DNA from: UBA1402 sp964575345
GTDB taxonomy: Bacteria; Bacteroidota; Bacteroidia; Bacteroidales; UBA1402
Direction: 5' to 3'
Assembly: GCA_964575345.1 (NCBI GenBank)
Contig: CAZNQD010000004.1
Coordinates: 1 to 64,000, forward strand
Length of the DNA stretch: 64,000 nt
The first letter of the stretch is position 1; each line of letters starts with the position of its first letter. The notes under the pieces are model-generated. The model was given only the letters and a program-made list of their open reading frames with translations. It was not told the origin of the DNA and searched no databases. The translations under genes and the position numbers were made by a program. Positions 8,777 through 17,843 of this stretch are shown piece after piece.

Positions 8777-10891
8777 TTATTCCGTAAAACGCTTAATGAG
8801 GTTATAAGCCTGATACATTCCCAATTCTCCGGCTTTACTCAAATCTCTCAGGGCGTTTTCGCGTTCGCCCAGATAAATACGTATAATTCCTCTGTTGTAC
8901 CAGGCTTCGGCAAAATCGGGACTGAGTTCTATGGCCCGGTTGAAGTCTTCGAGGGCACTGCGATAATCCTTTTGCAAAAAACGGATGTAGCCTCTGTTGT
9001 ACCAGGCATAAACAAATTCGGGCGCGATTTCCAGCACTTTCTCGTAATCCTGCATCACCAGTATATATTCCGCTCCAAATGCTTCTTCGCCTATGGGACT
9101 AAGTTTGGAGTCTGACTGTTTGTCTTCATCCGGTTTCTTATTTGAATAGGCTGAGAGTTGGGTTTCTTCCTGCGTATTCTGCGACTGTTCAAACATAAGC
9201 AGGTCGAAACGAAGGTTGGCCCTCTCAAAATAGGCCAGGACGAAGTTCTTATCCAAAAACAAGGCACGGTTCAGGTCAAGCAGCGCATTATCGTTATCCT
9301 TGACCAAAGCAAAATCCAAGGCTCTGGCGAAGAACAGTACTGCTCTTCCGGCGTTGTCTCCTATTAACTTGGAATAAAGGTCAATAGATTCAAAATGCTT
9401 TTCGATTTGCTCCTCACTTAGCGATTTGCAGCGGTTGGAAATGACCATTCCTTCGAGGCGAACATCGCTTTGATTGAGCGATTCCAGATAGCGATGGTAA
9501 TTCATGGGACGTTTCACCCTGACGGGATGCAATTCCTCGTAAAAGCTCAGACGGTACATAGGCTCCAGGGCAATCCGGACTTGCTGATCCTGTACTCTGC
9601 CCCTGATTGGATTGGCATAGCGGCTTGATTGCTCCAATTCATTGGGAGGCACTATCACCCGATTGTATTTAAATAAATCCTTGTCTGCTTCTTCACGGGT
9701 TTTTTCATCTTCCTGCCTATCACCCGCGGCACTGACTTCTTTGCCGGAAGCACGTTGCTCACGTATCTTGTTTTCCAGGTCCCAGGCGGCAAAATAATCT
9801 TTGTCTGCTCCTTTGGTATCTTTCATTTTTTTACGCAGTTCCGAACGCTGGTAAAAAGCAGGATAAAAATTGGGATAACGGTCAATTATCAGGCTCAAAT
9901 CTGCCTCAGCACCCTTCAGGTCTCCGGTGTTCGATCTTAATACTGCACGGTTGTATATAGCCATATCGTTGCCCGATTCCATAAAAATGACTTTATCGAA
10001 GTCTTCGATGGCCCTGTTGTCGTCGCCTACTTCCGCTCTGATTAATCCGCGGTTGAAATAGGCAGTCAGGGAATTGGGATTTATTTGTACCACACGGTCC
10101 AAATCGCTCAGGGAGCCTCTGTAATCATTGAGATGATAACGGGCCAGGGCTCTGTTGATAAAATACGATTCATTGTCGGGCTCCAGATGTATGGCTTCGT
10201 TGAAATCACTGATGGCGTCGGTAAAATTTTTGCGCAACAAATTAACGTAAGCCCTGGAAGCGTAGGCGGGAGCAAAATAACGATCCACAGCCAAAGCCCG
10301 GCTGAAATCATCGACGGCTCCAAGCGTATCGCCTGTTTCCACAGACAATTGCCCACGGCTCATATAGGCATACAGAAAGTTGGGGTCTTTGCGTAATAAT
10401 TCATCCAGGTCTTTGCGGGCTTCCTGGTGCTGACCGGCGTACATTCGGGAAATGCCTTTGTTGAGCATCAATCCTTTGTGTTCGGTGTTGAACTCCAGGC
10501 CTTGCACGCAATCCTCTATGGCTGCCTCGTATTTTTTGAGATGCATGCGGGCATAGCTTCTGAAATAATAAGCCCTGACAATAAAGGGATTACGTTCAAG
10601 TGCAGCCGTGCAATCTTCTTCGGCACTCAAAAAATCTTCGAGGCTCAGCTTGGCGACTGCCCGATACAAATAAGGCTCCGCCAGATAAGGCTTTGAGTGG
10701 ATTACCTGATTAAAGTATTGTATGGAAAGGATATAATCTTCGAAATACAAGGCATTCCGACCGACGGTCATCATCCTGTCGGTATTGATCTGCGCTTTTA
10801 TCACAGGCCATGGAGTCAATAAGGCTATCAGCAACAACAGGGCTGTCAGCAAGCCCCGGTATAATGTTCTATCCCCATCCCGGTTTGTCAT
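8777..10891 (-). CDS. TPR-repeat protein, exported
   Basis: About 704 residues made mostly of tetratricopeptide repeats (A-YYFRSYARMHLKKYEAAIEDC style), around eight in the N-terminal half and three or four at the C-terminus. They are separated by a charged linker of about 140 residues without obvious repeats (ASGKEVSAAGDRQEDEKTREEADKD). I chose the ATG at 10891 because it starts a signal peptide (MTNRDGDRTLYRGLLTALLLLIALL). The longer frame to 11053 would run deep into the deformylase gene. It is probably periplasmic or anchored and acts as a protein-interaction scaffold; the partner is unknown. It is the last gene of a ruvX-def-TPR operon, 43 bases after def. Confidence 0.85.
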   Translation of the reverse strand: MTNRDGDRTLYRGLLTALLLLIALLTPWPVIKAQINTDRMMTVGRNALYFEDYILSIQYFNQVIHSKPYLAEPYLYRAVAKLSLEDFLSAEEDCTAALERNPFIVRAYYFRSYARMHLKKYEAAIEDCVQGLEFNTEHKGLMLNKGISRMYAGQHQEARKDLDELLRKDPNFLYAYMSRGQLSVETGDTLGAVDDFSRALAVDRYFAPAYASRAYVNLLRKNFTDAISDFNEAIHLEPDNESYFINRALARYHLNDYRGSLSDLDRVVQINPNSLTAYFNRGLIRAEVGDDNRAIEDFDKVIFMESGNDMAIYNRAVLRSNTGDLKGAEADLSLIIDRYPNFYPAFYQRSELRKKMKDTKGADKDYFAAWDLENKIREQRASGKEVSAAGDRQEDEKTREEADKDLFKYNRVIVPPNELEQSSRYANPIRGRVQDQQVRIALEPMYRLSFYEELHPVRVKRPMNYHRYLESLNQSDVRLEGMVISNRCKSLSEEQIEKHFESIDLYSKLIGDNAGRAVLFFARALDFALVKDNDNALLDLNRALFLDKNFVLAYFERANLRFDLLMFEQSQNTQEETQLSAYSNKKPDEDKQSDSKLSPIGEEAFGAEYILVMQDYEKVLEIAPEFVYAWYNRGYIRFLQKDYRSALEDFNRAIELSPDFAEAWYNRGIIRIYLGERENALRDLSKAGELGMYQAYNLIKRFTE

Positions 10892-10934
10892 GTATTGCTG
10901 TTTTCTGTTACTATTCAAGGTATTTAAATACAGC

Positions 10935-11489
10935 TCAACGCAAAGCTCTGGTTTTGTAAGTGCAATCCACCCTGCCTTTTGCAATGTTGTTGAGTTTGCC
11001 TTTGACCAGTTGTTTACGAATAGGATTAATGCGGTCGGTGAAAACCTTGCCATTCAAATGATCGTATTCGTGCTGAATTACCCTGGCTGCATAATCTTCG
11101 AAGACTTCCTCGTGTTGTTTAAAATCAGTATCCTGGTATTGCAACACTATTTTTCTGCTCCTGGGTACATTTTCGTGGATACCCGGCACACTCAGGCAAC
11201 CTTCTTCCAAAATTTCCGTATCCTCGGAATACTCCAGAATCTTAGGATTTATAAAGCTTCGGGTATAGTCCGCAAAAGCAGGTTCCTGATCGGCCAGCGG
11301 CCTTAAATCAACAATAAAAAGCCTGATGGGCAGGCCAACCTGAGGAGCTGCCAGGCCTACGCCGTCGGCATGTTCCAGGGTGTCCTGCATATTGATTATG
11401 AGCTCTTTGAGTCCGGGATAATCCGGCCCGATTTCTTCGGCCTCTTTACGAAGAACACTTTGGCCGTATAAATAAATGGGTAATTGCAT
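10935..11489 (-). CDS. def: Peptide deformylase
   Basis: Removes the formyl group from the N-terminal methionine of new proteins, using a metal ion (usually Fe2+). All three signature motifs are present: GVGLAAPQVG (motif 1), EGCLSVPG with the metal-binding Cys (motif 2) and QHEYDHLNG with the two metal-binding His and the catalytic Glu (motif 3). The length of 184 residues is normal. The gene starts 3 bases after the ruvX stop, so the two are translated from one message. Essential in most bacteria. Confidence 0.97.
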   Translation of the reverse strand: MQLPIYLYGQSVLRKEAEEIGPDYPGLKELIINMQDTLEHADGVGLAAPQVGLPIRLFIVDLRPLADQEPAFADYTRSFINPKILEYSEDTEILEEGCLSVPGIHENVPRSRKIVLQYQDTDFKQHEEVFEDYAARVIQHEYDHLNGKVFTDRINPIRKQLVKGKLNNIAKGRVDCTYKTRALR

Positions 11490-11492
11490 AAT

Positions 11493-11906
11493 TTATTTGT
11501 TGTATTCCATGTAATCCTGCAGTAATATGGTAGCACTCACTTCATCGGCCAAGGCTTTGTTCTGACGGTCTTTCTTTTTTAATCCCCCTTCGAGCATGGC
11601 TCTGTGAGCCAATACAGAAGTGAAACGTTCATCTGAATACACCAATGGGATCTCCGGATATTTCTTCTTGAATTTGCGGACATAAGGCTCTATATAGCTC
11701 ATGGCTTCGGATGGTTCGTTATTGAGCTGTTTGGGCAAACCCATCACCACCAGGTCGATTTTTTCTTCTTTGAGATACTGCTCAAAAAAAGCATCCAAAT
11801 CCTGAGTCCCAACCGTTTTCAATCCGTTGGCAATAAGTTTTAGAGGATCACTGACAGCTATTCCGCAACGTTTTCGTCCATAATCTATGGCCAGAATTCT
11901 TCCCAT
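11493..11906 (-). CDS. ruvX: Putative pre-16S rRNA nuclease / Holliday-junction resolvase YqgF
   Basis: 137 residues, the usual size of the YqgF/RuvX family. It has the RNase H-like start RILAIDYGRKRCGIAVSDP, where the first Asp is catalytic, the GLP segment (VMGLPKQLNNEPS), the DERFTS motif with the second acidic residue, and a C-terminal Asp (ALADEVSA). E. coli YqgF trims the 5' end of 16S rRNA precursor; other members have been proposed to resolve Holliday junctions. First gene of the ruvX-def-TPR operon, with a TATTTTTG box just upstream. Confidence 0.93.
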   Translation of the reverse strand: MGRILAIDYGRKRCGIAVSDPLKLIANGLKTVGTQDLDAFFEQYLKEEKIDLVVMGLPKQLNNEPSEAMSYIEPYVRKFKKKYPEIPLVYSDERFTSVLAHRAMLEGGLKKKDRQNKALADEVSATILLQDYMEYNK

Positions 11907-11926
11907 ATCTTTTTAAAAATCAACTA

Positions 11927-11934
11927 CAAAAATA
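11927..11934 (-). promoter_or_regulatory. -7 promoter box for ruvX-def operon
   Basis: The minus strand reads TATTTTTG, about 20 bases before the ruvX ATG, giving a very short leader. Confidence 0.5.
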
Positions 11935-12166
11935 CACTAATTATTGTTCTTGCGCAGGATTCCGGGCTTAAAAAAACCGATTTAGGGTATTAAAAAAACA
12001 ATATAAATGAACTAATCTATTGATTAATAATATGATAAATAATTTGAGCTGTAATTCTGTCACTTAAATTGCCACTTTGGCAGCAATCTGCTTCAGGCAC
12101 AGGATTTGTGTATTATAAAGCAGTGATGAATTAAAACAAATACTATAACTCTTAATACTTACAGCT

Positions 12167-12601
12167 ATGACAACAACTATCAGAAGATTTCAAAACAACT
12201 GGTTTCCGGGCCTGTTTAACGACATGTTTGATAAAGAATTTACAGTCAGTACTCCGATTTGTACTCCTGCTGTCAACGTTATCGAAAACGAAGAACTCTA
12301 TCGCATAGAAATGACCGCTCCCGGTATGACCAAAGAAGATTTCAGCATCAGGCTGGACGAAAACGATGTTTTGGTGGTGGAAATGAAAAAAACCACAGAC
12401 AAAAAGGAAGAGAACAAAAAACTCAATTACCTGCGCCGTGAATTTGCCTATACTGAATTCAAGCGGAGCTACTACCTTCCCGAAGATGTAGACAAAAACC
12501 ACATCAAAGCCGGTATGGAAAATGGGGTACTCAATATTGAACTCCATAAAAAAACAGAGGCTCAAAAAGCCGGCGAAGTAAAACGAATCGAAATCAATTA
12601 A
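12167..12601 (+). CDS. Small heat-shock protein (Hsp20/alpha-crystallin)
   Basis: A 144-residue ATP-independent holdase chaperone. It has the alpha-crystallin domain (about 35-140): PAVNVIENEELYRIEMTAPGM at its start, the FSIRLDENDVLVVE strand, the REF-Y-EFKRSYYLPEDVD segment and the hallmark GVLNI (A-x-x-x-G-V-L motif, here MENGVLNIEL). The N-terminal arm (RFQNNWFPGLFNDMFDKEF) is typical of Bacteroidetes members. Monocistronic. The 260-base region before it is AT-rich, and I found no exact TAnnTTTG box there, unlike most units in the window. A hairpin terminator follows at 12627-12661. Confidence 0.95.
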   Translation: MTTTIRRFQNNWFPGLFNDMFDKEFTVSTPICTPAVNVIENEELYRIEMTAPGMTKEDFSIRLDENDVLVVEMKKTTDKKEENKKLNYLRREFAYTEFKRSYYLPEDVDKNHIKAGMENGVLNIELHKKTEAQKAGEVKRIEIN

Positions 12602-12626
12602 TTGATTCGGGTATTAGTCCAAAGGA

Positions 12627-12661
12627 AACGGGGACCCTGTTGTAAATACAGAGTCCCCGTT
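12627..12661. terminator. Bidirectional hairpin terminator
   Basis: AACGGGGACCCTG (12627-12639) pairs with CAGAGTCCCCGTT (12649-12661) with one mismatch. T-runs on both outer sides let it serve both the convergent hsp20 gene and the TPR gene. Confidence 0.65.
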
Positions 12662-12678
12662 TTAATTGATGCAATACT

Positions 12679-13491
12679 TTATCGTCCTATGCTTTTTTTG
12701 TAATCTTCGAAACGCTTGACGTTTTCCTTACTAAGATTAATGTAATTGGCGGCATTTTTGTTTTCAGGATCGTACTTTAATACCTCTTCGAACAAACTAA
12801 TCGCCTCTTTATACTTTTCACTGGCTTTGTTCATTGTTGATATATAGGCATCTATATTAGTACTGGAAGCTGTTCCTGCTATAGAGTTGGCTTCATTGAA
12901 AGGTTTAGAGGCTTCACGCATGAGTTGTGTACTCAACAAAGCGGACATATTCTTGGTGTATTTGCTTTCCGGATAATTTTCCAGCCCTTTAACCAATACT
13001 TCTTTCATTTGTTCTATGTTTTCTCTATCCTTAAGAATTAATGCCTTTGAGTAGGTAGAAGCATCGTCGCGGTATTTAAGCTCAATACATTGCTCGTACA
13101 AATCAAGCGCAAGAGTATCTTTTCCACGTTGCCGGGCCAGGTTGGCATAGTTGAACAAAAAGTTACCGTCGGTGGGTGTATCAGAACGGTTGAAGGAAGC
13201 GTATTTGGCAAAATAGTCAAAGGCTATTTCGTATTCTTTGGCCTGTATCATGGAAAAACCTGCGTACTTATGTGCAGACTCATAGAGGCTTAAGGTGTAA
13301 ATATCGTCGGCAACACCCTCTGCACCGGATTTTAGGTATTTTTCCCAATGGCCGATGGCCGTAATGTAATCCTTTTGATTATAAGCCAGGTTTCCATCGT
13401 TCTTGATTTTATCCGTTTCACTGGGCTCATCTTGTGCAAAAACTGTAATCATGGGCAAAAGAGCCAAAAATAATAAAGCTGTTTTTTTCAT
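12679..13491 (-). CDS. TPR-repeat protein, exported
   Basis: A 270-residue protein with a signal peptide (MKKTALLFLALLPMITVFAQ) followed by tetratricopeptide-like helices: GNLAYNQKDYITAIGHWEKYL, the YAKYASFNRSDTPTDGNFLFNYANLARQRGKDTL region, and a C-terminal ALLFEEVLKYDPENKNAANY-like repeat. The ATG at 13491 was chosen over the longer frame because it begins the signal peptide. Probably periplasmic. No catalytic motif is visible; the partner is unknown. Convergent with hsp20 and transcribed from its own TACCTTTG box. Confidence 0.83.
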   Translation of the reverse strand: MKKTALLFLALLPMITVFAQDEPSETDKIKNDGNLAYNQKDYITAIGHWEKYLKSGAEGVADDIYTLSLYESAHKYAGFSMIQAKEYEIAFDYFAKYASFNRSDTPTDGNFLFNYANLARQRGKDTLALDLYEQCIELKYRDDASTYSKALILKDRENIEQMKEVLVKGLENYPESKYTKNMSALLSTQLMREASKPFNEANSIAGTASSTNIDAYISTMNKASEKYKEAISLFEEVLKYDPENKNAANYINLSKENVKRFEDYKKSIGR

Positions 13492-13524
13492 GTTGTTTTT
13501 TTGATAGTTAGTAAAAGAATGCCT

Positions 13525-13532
13525 CAAAGGTA
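13525..13532 (-). promoter_or_regulatory. -7 promoter box for the TPR gene
   Basis: The minus strand reads TACCTTTG, about 34 bases before the ATG at 13491. Confidence 0.45.
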
Positions 13533-13636
13533 TACAATTTTTTATTCCGCATATGTGAAAAAATCTAAACAAAATTTAGCCCTCCCTTGCTTTCATACTT
13601 TTTCTGAGGAAACTGTTTATATTCATTTATTTTTTA

Positions 13637-13644
13637 TAGCTTTG
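13637..13644 (+). promoter_or_regulatory. -7 promoter box for the AspT/YidE-type transporter
   Basis: TAGCTTTG matches TAnnTTTG. Predicted transcription start near 13651 leaves a leader of about 50 bases before the ATG at 13701. Confidence 0.5.
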
Positions 13645-13700
13645 CAAATCGAAAAAAGCCCCCCTTGACAAATATATAATTATCAATTACACAAAGGATT

Positions 13701-15362
13701 ATGACTTGGTTAGCTGAACTTATTCAGAACGATTCCGTAGCTCGCACAATTTTAATTTTGGCCGTAGTAATTTCAAGTGGTATTTACTTAGGCAGAATTA
13801 AAGTTTTCGGCATCTCTCTGGGAATTACCTGGGTTTTGTTCGTCGGTCTGATACTGGGTCATTTCGGATTTAGTGTCCAATCCGGGGTTTTACATTTTAT
13901 AAAAGAATTTGGCCTGATACTCTTTGTATATTCCATAGGCATGCAAGTCGGCCCCGGCTTTTTTTCTTCTTTTAAACAAGGGGGTATACGCTTGAATATG
14001 TTGGCTGTAGGAATAGTTCTATTGGGAGTTTTAACGGTTCTGGGTTTTTTCTGGCTAAGCGATTATCCCATGACTACACTGGTTGGAATTATGTCCGGCG
14101 CTGTTACCAACACCCCCGGCCTGGGAGCTGCGCAACAGGCTTATGTGGAAATGCACCAAAGTAATGCGCCCGACATTGCGCTGGGTTATGCTGTCGCCTA
14201 CCCTCTGGGTGTGGTAGGTATCATTGGCTCAACCATCTTAATACGAATCCTGTACAAAATTAAATTCAAGGACGAAAGCCGCCGTATTCAGGAAGAATAC
14301 GAACATCAACACAACGCTTTCGTATTGGCCAGTGTAGAACTTATGAATCCTGCCTTGTTTGGAAAAACCGTCGAAGAAATTCACCGCTTGTCGTTTGCTC
14401 AATTTGTGGTTTCGCGGATTCTCAAAAGCGATCAGCGCATGGAATTGTGTAACAATACCACCAAACTCGAAGAACAGGACAAAATTCTGATAGCTACCGA
14501 TGCAGGAGATCTTCAGGCAGTAATTGCCTTTTTTGGGAAACGCATCGAAATGGACTGGAACAAAATTCCATCGGATTTGGTTTCGAGGCGTATCCTGCTC
14601 ACGAAAAGCAACATCAACGGTAAAACCCTCGGTTCCCTACACCTGAGAAAACTCTACGGTGTCAATGTAACCAGGGTAAACCGCTCTGGTATGGATTTGC
14701 TGGCTTCTCCCTCGCTCACCCTTCAAATGGGCGACCGTCTGATGGTAGTTGGAAGTCTGGAATCCATACAAAAAATTGAAAGCCTCCTGGGCAATTCACT
14801 CAAACGACTTAGAGAGCCCAACCTGATTCCTATTTTTCTGGGCATCATTCTGGGCGTTTTGCTCGGAAGTCTACCATTTCGTTTTCCGGGTATACCTCAG
14901 GCCGTAAAACTGGGACTGGCAGGAGGCCCGCTCATTATTGCCATTCTTCTGAGCCGTTTTGGCCCGAAATACGGTTTACTCACCTATACCACCATGAGTG
15001 CCAACCTGATGCTCAGGGAACTTGGAATTACCCTGTTTTTGTGCAGCGTAGGCATCGGAGCCGGCGACGGCTTTGTCGAAACTGTTTTCAACATCCAGGG
15101 ATTGAGTTGGGTTGGCATAGGTTTGGTGATTACCGTTTTACCACTGCTTATCGTTGGCATTTTAGCCCGTAGCGTTTTCAAATTGAATTACCTGGACATA
15201 ATGGGGCTGTTGTCCGGAAGTATGACCGACCCGCCTGCCCTGGCTTACGCCAACAGCAGTTCGGGCAGCGATCAACCTGTAGTAGCCTACTCTACTGTTT
15301 ATCCTTTAACCATGTTTTTACGCGTCCTTTGCGCGCAAATACTGATTTTGATCTTTGCCTGA
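13701..15362 (+). CDS. AspT/YidE/YbjL-family putative transporter with two TrkA-C domains
   Basis: 553 residues arranged as about five transmembrane helices (1-190), two cytoplasmic TrkA-C (RCK-C) domains (about 210-290 and 295-370), then five or six more helices (about 375-553). The duplicated membrane halves carry the family motif seen as SGAVTNTPGLGAAQQA and SGSMTDPPALAYAN. Aspartate:alanine exchanger (AspT) is the best-characterised relative; E. coli YidE and YbjL are uncharacterised putative transporters. The substrate cannot be read from sequence. It ends exactly where mutS2 begins (no intergenic bases), so the two are co-transcribed. Confidence 0.88.
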   Translation: MTWLAELIQNDSVARTILILAVVISSGIYLGRIKVFGISLGITWVLFVGLILGHFGFSVQSGVLHFIKEFGLILFVYSIGMQVGPGFFSSFKQGGIRLNMLAVGIVLLGVLTVLGFFWLSDYPMTTLVGIMSGAVTNTPGLGAAQQAYVEMHQSNAPDIALGYAVAYPLGVVGIIGSTILIRILYKIKFKDESRRIQEEYEHQHNAFVLASVELMNPALFGKTVEEIHRLSFAQFVVSRILKSDQRMELCNNTTKLEEQDKILIATDAGDLQAVIAFFGKRIEMDWNKIPSDLVSRRILLTKSNINGKTLGSLHLRKLYGVNVTRVNRSGMDLLASPSLTLQMGDRLMVVGSLESIQKIESLLGNSLKRLREPNLIPIFLGIILGVLLGSLPFRFPGIPQAVKLGLAGGPLIIAILLSRFGPKYGLLTYTTMSANLMLRELGITLFLCSVGIGAGDGFVETVFNIQGLSWVGIGLVITVLPLLIVGILARSVFKLNYLDIMGLLSGSMTDPPALAYANSSSGSDQPVVAYSTVYPLTMFLRVLCAQILILIFA

Positions 15363-17840
15363 ATGATCTATCCTCAGAATTTTGAAATAAAAACAGGCTT
15401 TGACCAAATCCGCCTGTTACTGCAAGAGCAATGCAGCAGTACTTTGGGTAAGGAAAAAGTCCTGGAGATGCAATTTTCTGACAAATACAAAGATATACTC
15501 CCTGCCCTGGAACTCAGTGCGGAATTTTTAGTTGTATTGCGCAGTGAACAGGCTTTTCCCGAGATTTTGTTTATCGATTTAAGAGAGGTGCTAAAACGCA
15601 TTCGGATAGAGGGCAGTTATGCCGACCAAAAAGAAGTGTTTGATTTAAGGCGCTCGCTGGACAGTTATCATAAGGTACTGCAATTTTTAAGCCGCGAAGA
15701 TCAAAGCACACCTCTCTATCCCAGACTGAAGGAACTTACTGCCGGACAAACGGCTTTTCCACGAATAATTGAACAGATAGACAGCATTCTGAACAAATTC
15801 GGCGAAATACAGGATCATGCCTCTCCGGAGCTGGCACAAATCCGCAAAAGAATCTCCATTACTACGGCGGGCATATCGCGCAAACTGCATATATTAATCA
15901 AAAAAGCCCAGGAAGAAGGTATCATCGAAAAAGGCAGCAGCCCCGGCGTACGCGACGGCCGCCTGGTGATTCCAGTTCCTCCGGCCCATAAACGCAGGAT
16001 TAGCGGTATTGTACATGATGAATCGGCCAGCGGTAAAACTGTATATATAGAACCGGCTGAATTGGTCGAGGCCAACAACCAGATAAGGGAACTTCAGAGC
16101 GAAGAAAAAAGAGAGATACTGCACATTTTAACACAATTTGCCGATTATATCAGGCCACTGAACGAAGAATTGCTGGCCGCTTTCGATTATATGGCTCAGA
16201 TAGACTTTATCCGGGCAAAAGCACTTCTGGCCCAAAAAATAAACGCACTCAAGCCTCATCTGTCAGAGAAGAGTGTCGTGAACTGGAAAAGAGCTATACA
16301 TCCCCTGCTCTTTCTTTCCCTGCAAAAGCACGGCAAAGAAATCGTGCCCCTCGATATTCAGTTGGACGAACAACAGAGGATACTGGTAATTTCGGGGCCC
16401 AACGCCGGAGGAAAATCGGTTTGCCTTAAAACAACAGGCCTTCTGCAATACATGCTTCAATGCGGCTTATTGATACCTGTGCAGGAAAATTCGGTTTGCG
16501 GAATTTTTTCCAGGCTTTTTATCGACATTGGCGATGAACAATCCATAGAAAACGACTTAAGCACCTATAGCTCACATCTGAACAACATCAAGTTCTTTCT
16601 TAAAAACTCAGACAAAAACACCTTGTTGCTGATAGATGAATTTGGTAGCGGGACCGAACCCAAAATTGGCGGTGCCATAGCCGAGGCCTGTCTTGATCTT
16701 TTCAAGCAAAAGGGGCTGTTTGGCGTCATCACCACGCATTACGACAATCTCAAGCATTATGCCGGAGACAACGAAGGCGTTGTGAACGGTGCCATGCTCT
16801 ACGACCGACATCTGATGCAGCCCTTGTTTAAACTTGAAACAGGCAGGCCGGGGAGTTCTTTTGCCGTCGAAATTGCCCGGACCATAGGCCTGCCCCGCGA
16901 AGTAATCGACAAAGCCGCCGAATTGGTAGGTTCAGACTATATAGACATGGACAAATACCTGCAGGATGTAGTGCGCGACAAACGTTACTGGGAAAAGAAA
17001 CGACTCGAAATCAAACGACTCGAAAAAGACCTTGCCCAATTGACCGCCGATTACCAGGAGCAAATGGAGCTCATCAAACAGGAACGCAAACAAATTCTCG
17101 GCAAAGCCAAAACTCAGGCCGAACAACTGCTTAGCCAGGCCAATGCCGAAATTGAAAGCACCATCAAAAGCATCCGTGAATCCCAGGCCGAAAAGGAACA
17201 GACCAAACAACTGAGGGCCAATCTCGATAAATTCAAACAACACGCATTAAAGGAAGAACAGGAAGCGGGACATTCCCCTAAATCCGGAGCCCCTCAAACT
17301 ACTGCCCGCAAACAAAAAATACTGAGTAAACTTCAATCCAGGACACAGGTCAGAGCCGCTGTCGAAACACAAGTCAGTTTTATTCCCGGCGATACAGTCC
17401 GTCTGAAAGGCCAAAACGTCACGGGGAAAGTGCTCGAAGTCAAAGGTAAAAAGATCACTGTTCTATTTGGCAGCATTAAATCCACAGTGAGTCCTGACAA
17501 GATAGAAAAAGGCAAGGCTGCCAAAATACAAGAGCTGCCCGACAAAAGCCTGGGACTGAAAATCAGCGAGGAGGTACATCGCATCGGTGTAAACTTTAAA
17601 CAGGAAATCGACCTCAGAGGTTTACGGGGAGACGAAGCGCTGCAAAAGGTAATGTATTATATTGACGAAGCCATCGTAGTAGGTGTTTCCAGTGTCCGCC
17701 TTCTGCACGGAACCGGCACCGGAGCCCTGAGAATGTTGATACGCAACTACCTGGGCACTGTCCCCGAAGTCAAAAGTTACAGAGATGAACACATTCAGCT
17801 GGGAGGTGCCGGCATAACAGTGGTTGAATTTAAGCAATAA
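15363..17840 (+). CDS. mutS2: MutS2 ATPase/endonuclease
   Basis: 825 residues, normal for MutS2. It has the core clamp region of MutS without the mismatch-reading domain, Walker A GPNAGGKSV near residue 345, Walker B LLLIDEFGSGTEP near 425, and a long charged coiled coil (about 520-640). A KOW-like beta segment follows near 680-720. The C-terminal Smr domain (about 745-825) carries IDLRG and LLHGTGTGALR. MutS2 suppresses recombination, and in some bacteria it recognises collided ribosomes through the Smr and KOW regions. The ATG follows the preceding gene's stop directly, and ygiQ starts 3 bases after its own stop. Confidence 0.96.
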   Translation: MIYPQNFEIKTGFDQIRLLLQEQCSSTLGKEKVLEMQFSDKYKDILPALELSAEFLVVLRSEQAFPEILFIDLREVLKRIRIEGSYADQKEVFDLRRSLDSYHKVLQFLSREDQSTPLYPRLKELTAGQTAFPRIIEQIDSILNKFGEIQDHASPELAQIRKRISITTAGISRKLHILIKKAQEEGIIEKGSSPGVRDGRLVIPVPPAHKRRISGIVHDESASGKTVYIEPAELVEANNQIRELQSEEKREILHILTQFADYIRPLNEELLAAFDYMAQIDFIRAKALLAQKINALKPHLSEKSVVNWKRAIHPLLFLSLQKHGKEIVPLDIQLDEQQRILVISGPNAGGKSVCLKTTGLLQYMLQCGLLIPVQENSVCGIFSRLFIDIGDEQSIENDLSTYSSHLNNIKFFLKNSDKNTLLLIDEFGSGTEPKIGGAIAEACLDLFKQKGLFGVITTHYDNLKHYAGDNEGVVNGAMLYDRHLMQPLFKLETGRPGSSFAVEIARTIGLPREVIDKAAELVGSDYIDMDKYLQDVVRDKRYWEKKRLEIKRLEKDLAQLTADYQEQMELIKQERKQILGKAKTQAEQLLSQANAEIESTIKSIRESQAEKEQTKQLRANLDKFKQHALKEEQEAGHSPKSGAPQTTARKQKILSKLQSRTQVRAAVETQVSFIPGDTVRLKGQNVTGKVLEVKGKKITVLFGSIKSTVSPDKIEKGKAAKIQELPDKSLGLKISEEVHRIGVNFKQEIDLRGLRGDEALQKVMYYIDEAIVVGVSSVRLLHGTGTGALRMLIRNYLGTVPEVKSYRDEHIQLGGAGITVVEFKQ

Positions 17841-17843
17841 GCC

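Noticed and set aside
10892..11053. N-terminal extension of the TPR gene into the deformylase gene
   Set aside because: A perfect signal peptide begins at the ATG at 10891; the extension only overlaps def.
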